From Chloroflexota bacterium (GTDB taxonomy: Bacteria; Chloroflexota; Dehalococcoidia; Lucifugimonadales; Lucifugimonadaceae), in the NCBI GenBank assembly GCA_016210435.1, contig JACQUF010000146.1:1-7587 (forward strand): a stretch of DNA of 7,587 nt, in the 5' to 3' direction. The translations under genes were made by a program, and so were the position numbers. The notes beneath the pieces are model-generated. The model was not told the DNA's origin. It saw only the letters and a list, made by a program, of their open reading frames with translations, and did no database searches. The stretch's first letter is position 1. Each line of letters starts with the position of its first letter. This document shows, piece by piece, positions 1-5,870 of the stretch.

Positions 1-532
1 AGCCAGAGCTCATTGCGATCACCACTAGAAATGGGGCGCTGGTGAGGCCCAATCGCCAGTTGCTGAACAACATGAGCGTCAGCGCGCCGATCAGCATCAT
101 CGCGAAGTACGTTGCCCGTAGGACCCCCACCTGGATGAACGCTCGAACGGCCTCGACGTCCTGGGTCGCCCGGGACATCAGCTGGCCGGTCTGGTGCCTG
201 TCGTGGTATGCGAAAGAGAGCCGCTGGAGCCTGTTGTAGATCGCGTTGCGAAGGTCGTACGCCACCCGCTGCGAAAGCCATTCGCCGAGGAACTGCTGGC
301 CGAACGTGAACATCGAGCGCAGGCCCGCGGCGCCGAATACTGCGAGCGCAGCCAGAGCCAGGATCAAATAGCGGCGCTCGTGGTGGGTGCGCATGCCGAA
401 GTCGATCGCCCAGCCCACCAGCTTGGGGCTGATGAGGCTGAACGCGCCAGCGCCGAGCACGCACGTCCACGCGAAGGCGACGCGACGCCTGTAGCGGAAT
501 ACGAGGCCGTAGAGCCTAGCGTACGCTGACAT
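1..532 (-). CDS. ABC transporter permease/ATPase, N-terminal part (cut by window edge)
   Basis: The first 177 codons read as the N-terminal transmembrane domain of an ABC-type exporter half-transporter, which would move a lipid, drug or peptide across the inner membrane using ATP. Hydrophobic segments lie at about residues 17-43, 53-72 and 138-175. Between them is the family's intracellular stretch FGQQFLGEWLSQRVAYDLR (78-96), then the coupling segment with TGQLMSR (115-121) followed by a TQDV stretch. The nucleotide-binding domain would lie beyond the left edge. The ATG at 532 lies inside the end of the MarR gene (17-nt overlap) in a different frame. Translational coupling is therefore likely, and no strong ribosome binding site is seen. 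A MarR regulator directly before an exporter suggests a ligand-controlled efflux unit. Substrate cannot be told. Family assignment is firm; the fusion to an ATPase domain is inferred from family habit. Confidence 0.9.
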   Translation of the reverse strand, partial: MSAYARLYGLVFRYRRRVAFAWTCVLGAGAFSLISPKLVGWAIDFGMRTHHERRYLILALAALAVFGAAGLRSMFTFGQQFLGEWLSQRVAYDLRNAIYNRLQRLSFAYHDRHQTGQLMSRATQDVEAVRAFIQVGVLRATYFAMMLIGALTLMLFSNWRLGLTSAPFLVVIAMSSG

Positions 533-998
533 CTGCGTCGCTCGCCGAGAACGCTTCGGCAATAATCTGGAGCCCAGCCGATACGATCGCCAGTTCGCGC
601 TCCGATAGCGACTCCAGGCTTGCCGCGAGTTGTTGGCGGGTTTCCAGACGTGCCACGTCAAGGGCGGTACGACCCTGCCGGGTCACCGACAGCCGAACGC
701 GACGTCTGTCACGCCCGACCCGGCGCGCGATCACCCTCTGCATGACCAGCTTCTGCACGAGCTTTGATGCCGACGGTGGCGTCAGGCCCAGGAACTCGGC
801 CAGTTCTGACAGGGAGGCGCCAGGGTGCCTGGATAGATAGTTCAGCGCCCTGAACTGGGCGATCGACAGGCCCGGCATGGTACGACGCCGCATTTCGCCG
901 CGGATGCGCCGCATTACAAGGGGGGTGACCTCGAGCAGCTGCGCGGCGCAGTCTGACGACGACGCCACTCCGATACTTTCAGGAGCTAATTGTTGCAC
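516..998 (-). CDS. MarR-family winged-helix transcriptional regulator
   Basis: This is a 160-residue protein, a normal MarR length. The winged helix runs about residues 44-109: LSIAQFRALNYLSRHPGAS, the SLSELAEFLGLTPPSASKL helix pair, recognition helix about 74-88, and a basic wing GRDRRRVRLSVTRQG at 95-109. Flanking helices (about 15-40 and 112-150) would form the dimer interface. MarR dimers usually repress their own operon until a small ligand binds, and the downstream exporter is the likely target. The frame stays open to 1268, but that would lie across the upstream hydrolase gene, so a short start was chosen: GTG at 998. GTG at 968 and ATG at 914 are alternatives. A promoter-like pair places the transcription start at or near 998, so the message may be leaderless. 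The last codons overlap the exporter start. Confidence 0.88.
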   Translation of the reverse strand: MQQLAPESIGVASSSDCAAQLLEVTPLVMRRIRGEMRRRTMPGLSIAQFRALNYLSRHPGASLSELAEFLGLTPPSASKLVQKLVMQRVIARRVGRDRRRVRLSVTRQGRTALDVARLETRQQLAASLESLSERELAIVSAGLQIIAEAFSASDADVSVR

Positions 999-1004
999 AG
1001 GCGA

Positions 1005-1033
1005 ACTATAACGCTTAGCTATGGGGGGCTCAA
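1005..1033 (-). promoter_or_regulatory. Sigma-70-like promoter of the marR-ABC exporter unit
   Basis: On the minus strand TTGAGC (1033-1028) is followed by exactly 17 bases and then TATAGT (1010-1005), matching the -35/-10 consensus at 4/6 and 5/6. The -35 lies over the stop codon of the upstream hydrolase gene. Transcription would begin about position 998, which coincides with the favoured GTG start of marR. This is pattern matching only; the elements were not tested by computation. Confidence 0.5.
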
Positions 1034-1713
1034 GGGGCGAGGGGACCGATGCCGGCAAGGAAGTCGATAGCCGCCGCGGTCGCTTCAGCGTAGATCTCGC
1101 GCCTGGCGCGGCCGCTTCCTTTCGCCGGTCCATAGCCGTGGTCCACCGCCTCGAGAAGATGAAACAAGGCGCCCGGGACCAGCGCCACCGCTGCCCGTAA
1201 CTCGTCAACCGTGCCGAACTTGTCCGCCGTGCCCGAGCAAAACAGCGTCGGGACCTTGATGTCGGCAAGGTGCTTGGTCCTCAGGTTGTCCGGCTGGTCC
1301 GGCGGATGCAAGGGATAGGCGAACAGGACGAGCGCGTCCACGTTCACCCCTCGGGCGGCCACCTGGGACGCGATCCGCCCACCCATCGACCTGCCTCCGA
1401 CGGCAAGCCGATCCTGGTCGCGCACCTGCCGGATGGCCGCCTCCCACGTCGCCTCCAAGACGGGTGGGCGATCAGGAAACCGACGCCGCGCTTCGACGTA
1501 AGGGAACTGGAATCGCACCGTCTCGATTCCCCTGGCCGCGAATGCCTCTGAGAGCCACCTGCCGAACGAGTCGTTGATGTTGGATCCTGCACCTGGCGCG
1601 TAGATGAACGTCCACCCGGTGCTTTTCGTGCTCGGACGGACTCGGACGGCGGTTACACTCTGGTCGCCGTCCAGTGCGATACGGAACGCTTCCTCGTTTT
1701 CTGGGTTAACCAC
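1030..1713 (-). CDS. Alpha/beta hydrolase, KANL3/Tex30-like family
   Basis: This 227-residue cytoplasmic protein has the alpha/beta-hydrolase fold pattern of the family once annotated as predicted alpha/beta-hydrolase (KANL3/Tex30-like). Visible marks are the early loop YAPGAGSN (38-45), which probably forms the oxyanion region, the nucleophile elbow GGRSMGGR (106-113) with Ser109, an acid loop SGTADKFG (160-167) with Asp164, and VDHGYG (190-195) with His192. The triad Ser109-Asp164-His192 is complete, so an active esterase or lipase-like enzyme is likely, but the substrate is unknown. The start is GTG at 1713, preceded on the minus strand by AGGTGA nine bases upstream, a good ribosome binding site. 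The gene is divergent from the polymerase gene with only 20 bases between start codons. It sits just upstream of marR on the same strand, but marR seems to have its own promoter. Confidence 0.85.
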   Translation of the reverse strand: MVNPENEEAFRIALDGDQSVTAVRVRPSTKSTGWTFIYAPGAGSNINDSFGRWLSEAFAARGIETVRFQFPYVEARRRFPDRPPVLEATWEAAIRQVRDQDRLAVGGRSMGGRIASQVAARGVNVDALVLFAYPLHPPDQPDNLRTKHLADIKVPTLFCSGTADKFGTVDELRAAVALVPGALFHLLEAVDHGYGPAKGSGRARREIYAEATAAAIDFLAGIGPLAP

Positions 1714-1733
1714 CAGTCGTCGTCACCTGAGTC

Positions 1734-2624
1734 ATGCCAAAGCCGAAACCAGAAGTCATGCTCGCGGAAGTGGACGGCAGGACGGTCCGCGTAACGCACG
1801 TCGATAAGGTCCTGTTCCCTGACGACGGCATCACCAAGGCGGAGGTGCTGCAATACTACCTTTCCGCAGCCCGCTACCTTCTTCCCCACATTCACGCCCG
1901 CCCGTTGACGCTGAAGGCGTTCCCGCATGGGATCGCGGGTCGTCCGTACTACCGGAGGAAACTCGCGGATTCGACTCCAGCGTGGGTCTCGCGAGTCGAG
2001 CTTGACGAAGGGCCCGGACCAGTCGTGCGCAACCTGGCCGACCTTGTCTGGGTGGTAAACCTGGACTCTATCGAGCTCCACCCATGGCTGTCACGAGCAG
2101 ACGACCTCGTCCACCCCGACCTGATCCTGTTCGATCTCGACCCGGGACCGAACCTGCCTCTCGCCAGGCTGTGCGAGGCCGCCCTGGTGGTGCGAGACGG
2201 GCTCAGGCAGATCGGTATCGAGTGCTATCCGAAGACAAGCGGGTCAAAGGGCATCCATGTCCTGATCGGCGTACGGCCCGAGTATGACTTCGAGGAGACG
2301 CGGTCCTGGGTGCTCGCGGTAGCCCGTGTCCTTGCGAAGCATCGACCCGATCTGCTGACGGTCGGATACAACCGCGGCGAACGGGTCAACCGCGTTCTGC
2401 TCGACTACAACCAGGTCGGCTGGGGGCGGACGACGGCCTCGATCTACAGTGTGAGGCCCTATCCGGGCGCGCCGGTATCAGCGCCTCTGACGTGGAAAGA
2501 GGTGGAAGCGGCGAAGATCAAGCCGGACGGGATCACGATCCGCAACATCCAGCCGCGGCTGGAGAAGCTCGGGGACCTGGCGGCAGGTCTGCTCAAATCG
2601 CGGCAGAAGCTGCCACACCTTTAA
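1734..2624 (+). CDS. Stand-alone LigD-type NHEJ polymerase (archaeo-eukaryotic primase fold)
   Basis: This 296-residue protein corresponds to the polymerase domain of bacterial LigD, here as its own gene. The family fills gaps and adds (ribo)nucleotides at broken DNA ends held by Ku. Recognisable parts are THVDKVLFPDDGITKAEVL (21-39), with basic residues thought to grip the 5' phosphate, IELHPW (113-118), the metal-binding pair FDLDPG with Asp134 and Asp136, the primase motif TSGSKGIHV (168-176), the third carboxylate LLDYNQ with Asp224, and YSVRPYPGAPVSAPLTW (238-254). All catalytic elements are present. A usual arginine in the segment before the PxGI motif is Ala62 here. No ligase or phosphoesterase domain is attached. 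The start is ATG 1734 without a clear Shine-Dalgarno; ATG 1758 is an alternative. The gene converges on Ku with a 13-base gap, which supports a joint role. Confidence 0.93.
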   Translation: MPKPKPEVMLAEVDGRTVRVTHVDKVLFPDDGITKAEVLQYYLSAARYLLPHIHARPLTLKAFPHGIAGRPYYRRKLADSTPAWVSRVELDEGPGPVVRNLADLVWVVNLDSIELHPWLSRADDLVHPDLILFDLDPGPNLPLARLCEAALVVRDGLRQIGIECYPKTSGSKGIHVLIGVRPEYDFEETRSWVLAVARVLAKHRPDLLTVGYNRGERVNRVLLDYNQVGWGRTTASIYSVRPYPGAPVSAPLTWKEVEAAKIKPDGITIRNIQPRLEKLGDLAAGLLKSRQKLPHL

Positions 2625-2637
2625 TACTTGATGCTGG

Positions 2638-3522
2638 CTACCGCCTGGCGGCGACAGCCTTCTTCGCGCGGGATTTCTTGTCCGCCGGCTCGGCCTTTGC
2701 CTCCCTCGCCTCCGGCGCAGGTTCGGCAGCACGGCCCGGCCTGCTCTTCTTCGCGGCCTCGATGCTGGCTTTGAGGGCCTCCATGAGGTCGGCAACCTTG
2801 CCCTGGGCAGGCGCGGCTGGGATGGCGACCGGCGCGGTCGCGTTCAGCTTCGACTCGATCAGGCTCAACACTGTCTCGCGGTACCGGTCCTTGTAGCCTT
2901 CTGGCTTGAAATCGGCGGTGAGATGCTCGACGAGGAGCTTCGCCATCCCTTTCTCCTGCGTCCCGATCTGCACCGTGTCTTCGGGGAGGTTGAGCTCTCC
3001 GAGCCCGCGCAACTCATCGGCGTAGTACATGGTGTGGAGCATGATCGTGTTGCCGTAGACGCGCAGCGCGCAGAGGTTTTCCTTCTGCCGGATGGAGATC
3101 GTGGCGAGCGCGGCCAGCCCGGCGCCTTCCATTGCCTTCTTCAAGAGATAGAAGGGCTTGATCCCTACCGGCTCGGGCTCCAGGACGTAGCTCTTCTCGA
3201 AATAGACGGGATCGACCTTACCGAGGTCGGTGAACTGGGTGATTTCGATGGTGTGCGTGGAAGGGACCCTGAACGCTTCGAGTTCCGTGTCTTCCACGAT
3301 CACGTACTGGTCTTTCGAATACTCGTACCCCCGAGCCGTTTCCTCGGAAGGCACCTCGACTTCGTGCTGGGGGCACCACCGCTTTTGCCGCAACCGCTGC
3401 CTGCACGCCTTGTGCAGGGTGACAAAGGCGAGATCGTTGCCAGATGTGGCGTTGAAGAGCTTCACAGGAATGGTGACCATTCCGAAGCTGATGACGCCCT
3501 TCCAGATGGACCGGGGAGCCAT
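2638..3522 (-). CDS. ku: Ku, DNA end-binding protein of bacterial NHEJ
   Basis: This 294-residue protein is a bacterial Ku. It would form a homodimeric ring that threads onto double-strand DNA ends and recruits the polymerase and ligase. Family marks are the N-terminus SIWKGVISFGMVTIPVKLF (5-23), LHKAC...WCPQHEVEV (36-57) followed by the GYEYSKDQYV stretch, the core YYADELR (166-172), and the C-terminal KVADLMEALKASIEAAKKS (242-260), the conserved part linked in other Ku proteins to LigD binding. Residues 261-294 form a Lys/Arg/Ala/Pro-rich basic tail like those that help Ku bind or slide on DNA. The start is ATG 3522, since AAGGAGG lies five bases upstream; an in-frame GTG at 3537 overlaps that site and is less likely. 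The ligase gene lies 108 bases upstream on the same strand. Confidence 0.96.
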   Translation of the reverse strand: MAPRSIWKGVISFGMVTIPVKLFNATSGNDLAFVTLHKACRQRLRQKRWCPQHEVEVPSEETARGYEYSKDQYVIVEDTELEAFRVPSTHTIEITQFTDLGKVDPVYFEKSYVLEPEPVGIKPFYLLKKAMEGAGLAALATISIRQKENLCALRVYGNTIMLHTMYYADELRGLGELNLPEDTVQIGTQEKGMAKLLVEHLTADFKPEGYKDRYRETVLSLIESKLNATAPVAIPAAPAQGKVADLMEALKASIEAAKKSRPGRAAEPAPEAREAKAEPADKKSRAKKAVAARR

Positions 3523-3576
3523 TGCGGCCTCCTTCACCTTTTTTGCACAACAGAAAGACTCTACCGTGCGCGCGGC

Positions 3577-3588
3577 GCTGGCGCCAGC
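3577..3588. promoter_or_regulatory. 12-bp perfect palindrome upstream of Ku
   Basis: GCTGGCGCCAGC is a perfect palindrome in the 108-bp ligase-Ku spacer, 55 bases before the Ku start. With no loop it cannot form a stable RNA hairpin, but it could be a protein-binding site. No convincing -35/-10 pair was found next to it. GC-rich DNA makes such palindromes fairly common, so this is tentative. Confidence 0.25.
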
Positions 3589-3630
3589 AAATTACCCGCT
3601 ACCGGATAGACTTCGCACTTTTACTGGCTG

Positions 3631-4653
3631 TTAGCCCGGGAGCAGCTCGCGCGGCCAGCCCGGCGCCTCATCGACCACGCAGTCCTGCGGGTCCTTGTCG
3701 TCCATGAGGCCCTGGTAGACCGCATAGTGCAGATGGCCGTTCTCAGTAAATTCGCCATACTCGATCCGGCAGACGACCTCCGGCTTGCACCAGTAGACGA
3801 AGCTCTGAATCTCGGGGGGCGGCGTGAAGGGACACGCAGGAGTCTGCAGCGGCTCGAGGCGGGCATAGATGCGCCTGGCCTCCGATTCGCTGAAGCCCGT
3901 ACCGACTTCGCCGACGAACTTGAACCTTCCTGAGGAATCGTAGAGGCCCAAGAGAAGCGCGCCGAACAGGGACCGCTTGCCGCCGAAATCATACCCGCCG
4001 ATTACGAAGTCCGATTCACGGCGGCGCTTGATCTTGAGCCAGTGGGGAGACCGCCGGCCCGGCGTGTAGATCGATGACTTGGCCTTTGCCATGATGCCTT
4101 CGAGTCCGTGCTCGCAAGTGGCATCGAAGAACGCGATCCCGTCGTTCTCGATGTACTCGCAGGGTTGCAGTGTGCGGCTGGCCTTGACGATCTTGTGGAG
4201 GAGGGCCTTCCGCTTCAGGAGGGGCAGGCCCATCACCGATTCGCCATCGATGTAGAGCACGTCGAAGGCGACGTAGGTGGCCTGGGGACCCCGGTCGACG
4301 GTCCCTCGCGACCTTCGCTTGAGGCGTTCGAGAAGACGGCTCAGGCTCGGATGGCCGTCCTTGTCGAAGATCACAAGCTCACCGTCCAGCACCGCGCTTG
4401 CCACCTTGACCGACTGCGGCAAGGTTGCCATCTCGGGAAACTGCGAGGTGATGTCGCGGAGGTTGCGGCTTTGGAGCCGCACTTTGCCACCCTCGACGAA
4501 TGCCAGGGCGCGCACGCCGTCCCATTTCAGTTCAAAGATGTGGGACTGCGAATCGAACGGTTCCCGTGTGAGGCGCGCCAGCATCGGCTTTACGGACGAA
4601 GGCAATCTGTTCGCCGGCGGCACATGCTGGGTCAAAGAGGCGTCGGAGGGCAT
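3631..4653 (-). CDS. ATP-dependent DNA ligase, LigD-ligase type (stand-alone)
   Basis: This 340-residue protein is the ligase module of bacterial NHEJ, which seals nicks through a ligase-AMP intermediate. The nucleotidyltransferase domain shows motif I ELKWDGVRAL with adenylated Lys43, SRN (62-64), DGELV (90-94), motif III YVAFDVLYIDG (127-137), motif IV LEGIMAK (184-190) and motif V HWLKIKRR (204-211). The OB-fold domain follows, with FVGEVGTGFSE (246-256). Motif VI, usually of the form LRxPxFxGLRxDK, reads LHYAVYQGLMDDK (308-320), so both usual arginines are replaced (His309, Met317). No polymerase or nuclease domain is fused. The start is ATG 4653 with a GGGGA just upstream. The gene follows the GNAT by 38 bases and precedes Ku by 108. 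It is very likely a true NHEJ ligase, though the motif VI change may alter adenylation. Confidence 0.93.
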   Translation of the reverse strand: MPSDASLTQHVPPANRLPSSVKPMLARLTREPFDSQSHIFELKWDGVRALAFVEGGKVRLQSRNLRDITSQFPEMATLPQSVKVASAVLDGELVIFDKDGHPSLSRLLERLKRRSRGTVDRGPQATYVAFDVLYIDGESVMGLPLLKRKALLHKIVKASRTLQPCEYIENDGIAFFDATCEHGLEGIMAKAKSSIYTPGRRSPHWLKIKRRRESDFVIGGYDFGGKRSLFGALLLGLYDSSGRFKFVGEVGTGFSESEARRIYARLEPLQTPACPFTPPPEIQSFVYWCKPEVVCRIEYGEFTENGHLHYAVYQGLMDDKDPQDCVVDEAPGWPRELLPG

Positions 4654-4691
4654 CGTTCCCCATCCTATGTGCGCCCCACCCGAACCGCAAT

Positions 4692-5288
4692 TCAGTCCGG
4701 TTGAGAACCTGGCAATATCTCAGTAGTTTCCGGGGCATCCAGCCGCCACACCATCAACCAGCAGTCCCGGTGCTCGCCTTCGTGGAATTCGTGTCCGGGC
4801 AGAAGCTTCTGTTTGACGAAGCCTGCCTTCTCGTACGCCCGGATGGCACGCGAGTTCGCGACCTGGGGATCCAGGATGAGGGCCGTGGCTCCGCGCTCGC
4901 GGACAAGGTGCCTGGTCAACGCTCTCAGCACGCGCGGGCCGATGCCGCGGCCCCACAACGCCGGATTCCCTATGAAGAGGTCGATTCCGAAGGACACATC
5001 CTGCCGGCTCAGCCCGTATTCGATTACTTCGGCATCGTCCAGTGGATAGAACTGAACGTAGCCAATGGCCACATCGGCGAGTTCGAAGATGCACGGCGCC
5101 ACGCGGTCCTGCCCGAGCGCACGCGGGCTGAACTTTGCTTTCACTTGTTTCAGGTCGAAGACCCTGTCACGGCCTTCGTACCACTCCAGGACGGCGGGGT
5201 CGGAAAGCCATTTCGCCATCAAGACATAGTCGGTTGGCGAATCGTTCATCTTACGAATTACGACCCGACCGTCGGTGGCGAGCGTCAT
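4692..5288 (-). CDS. GNAT acetyltransferase, AAC(6')-like
   Basis: This 198-residue protein is a GNAT-fold acyl-CoA-dependent N-acetyltransferase, closest by eye to the aminoglycoside 6'-N-acetyltransferase group. Supporting features are LEWYEGRD (34-41), PCIFELADVAIGYVQFYPL (65-83), GIDLFIGNPALWGRGIG (101-117) carrying the acetyl-CoA pyrophosphate loop and the conserved Asp103, and NSRAIRAYEKAGF (145-157), the typical end of the fold. It may acetylate an aminoglycoside, but many chromosomal relatives have other amine substrates, so resistance cannot be claimed. The start is ATG 5288, with GGGGTGA four bases upstream; part of that site lies in a short GC hairpin. It lies 56 bases after the zinc-finger gene and 38 before the ligase, so it is probably cotranscribed with the NHEJ genes. 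Confidence 0.87.
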   Translation of the reverse strand: MTLATDGRVVIRKMNDSPTDYVLMAKWLSDPAVLEWYEGRDRVFDLKQVKAKFSPRALGQDRVAPCIFELADVAIGYVQFYPLDDAEVIEYGLSRQDVSFGIDLFIGNPALWGRGIGPRVLRALTRHLVRERGATALILDPQVANSRAIRAYEKAGFVKQKLLPGHEFHEGEHRDCWLMVWRLDAPETTEILPGSQPD

Positions 5289-5295
5289 ATCGTCA

Positions 5296-5308
5296 CCCCG
5301 GGACGGGG
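5296..5308 (-). promoter_or_regulatory. Short hairpin covering the GNAT ribosome binding site
   Basis: On the minus strand CCCCG-TCC-CGGGG forms a five-GC-pair stem with a three-base loop. Its right arm supplies the GGGG of the GGGGTGA ribosome binding site for the GNAT ATG at 5288. This could damp translation of the GNAT in the message. It is short and may be chance. Confidence 0.25.
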
Positions 5309-5344
5309 CAGGGTGCGTCGAGCATTCAGGCGATGGGAAATCAG

Positions 5345-5605
5345 CTAGTCGCCCTGTGCGATGCGCCGGACGCGCTCCACGGTCGACTCGGGGGGAGTCT
5401 TGACGGGGAGGTTTCTGAGAGCGGCGACAGTGGCACGCAGGGTCGCAACGAAGCCGTTACAGTCCTGGCATTCGGCGAGGTGCAATCTGATCCGTTCCGC
5501 CAGCGAGGGAGTGGCGTCGCCATCCAGGTAATCGGAAGCGTGGTCGTGGACCTCCTGGCATTGCCCACGATGCCCACGACGACCGAACAAACCCAAGATT
5601 CCCAA
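5345..5605 (-). CDS. Small zinc-finger (zf-HC2) anti-sigma-like protein
   Basis: This is a short soluble protein of about 86 residues with the zf-HC2 pattern common at the N-terminus of anti-sigma factors. It has a cysteine before CQEVHDHASDYLDGD, then HLAECQDC giving His-x3-Cys-x2-Cys, then a helical stretch ATLRATVAALRNLP. Such zinc-binding domains sequester ECF sigma factors. Here there is no transmembrane segment and no sigma gene in the window, so the partner is unknown. The start is uncertain. TTG at 5605 has a strong AGGTGAG seven bases upstream and gives a typical start MGILGLFGRR. ATG at 5626 and GTG at 5650 in the same frame lack a clear site. It is the first gene of the minus-strand run that continues with GNAT, ligase and Ku. 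Confidence 0.75.
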   Translation of the reverse strand: MGILGLFGRRGHRGQCQEVHDHASDYLDGDATPSLAERIRLHLAECQDCNGFVATLRATVAALRNLPVKTPPESTVERVRRIAQGD

Positions 5606-5674
5606 AGCTGCACTCACCTGAGGCATTCTAGCGCACGGCAGGAATGCCACGATTGTCCGCGTTAAGATGCATCT

Positions 5675-5755
5675 CTACGCTCGGGCGTCGCGGCCATGCG
5701 ACGCTGTGTAATAGCCGATGTACGGGTTAACACCGTAGTTGCGGTTCTGGCTCAT
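5675..5755 (-). CDS. Possible 26-residue small ORF upstream of the zinc-finger gene
   Basis: On the minus strand an ATG at 5755 opens a 26-codon frame ending at TAG 5675. The peptide begins MSQNRNYGVNPYIGYY and is rich in Tyr and Asn, unlike the Arg/Ala/Pro-rich translations typical of chance frames in this DNA. It is in the same frame as the zinc-finger ORF, separated by the TAG and 24 further bases before GTG 5650. No ribosome binding site is visible and the peptide resembles nothing I know. It could be a leader peptide, a real small protein, a remnant of a longer gene, or chance. Confidence 0.2.
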   Translation of the reverse strand: MSQNRNYGVNPYIGYYTASHGRDARA

Positions 5756-5780
5756 GTCGTGCCGGGGTCTCAAATAACGA

Positions 5781-5814
5781 TGGCCGCCCGGCGAGCCTGG
5801 ATCGCGGGCGGCCA
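5781..5814 (-). terminator. Strong hairpin downstream of the receiver gene, probable terminator
   Basis: TGGCCGCCCG (5781-5790) and CGGGCGGCCA (5805-5814) are perfect 10-bp inverted arms around a 14-base loop. Read on the minus strand, the hairpin lies 57 bases past the receiver gene's stop and is followed by ATCGTTATTTG, a weak T-rich stretch rather than a full T run. A second, smaller hairpin (cgggg 5840-5844 with ccccg 5851-5855) lies nearer the stop. Most likely this ends transcription of the receiver gene before the zinc-finger unit. The rest of 5606-5870 shows only the small open frame noted separately. Confidence 0.5.
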
Positions 5815-5870
5815 GTTGCCATGCCGGACCGGGAAGTTACGGGGACCCGGCCCCGGCGCAGGGCACGAAG

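Noticed and set aside
516..1268. MarR reading frame extended to 250 residues
   Set aside because: The extra N-terminal part lies across the well-supported hydrolase gene, is very Arg/Ser-rich, and MarR proteins are about 140-160 residues long.
1653..2081. Minus-strand frame opposite the polymerase start
   Set aside because: It covers conserved polymerase codons and has no recognisable domain.
2641..2651. Inverted repeat at the polymerase/Ku convergent junction as a terminator
   Set aside because: Five-base arms with a one-base loop cannot form a real hairpin, there is no T run, and the bases are the last codons of Ku.
2923..3609. Long plus-strand frame antisense to Ku
   Set aside because: It is a frame opposite a clear Ku gene with no recognisable protein pattern; long antisense frames are expected in GC-rich DNA.
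4108..4704. Long plus-strand frame antisense to the ligase
   Set aside because: It mirrors the ligase coding sequence and has no family features of its own.
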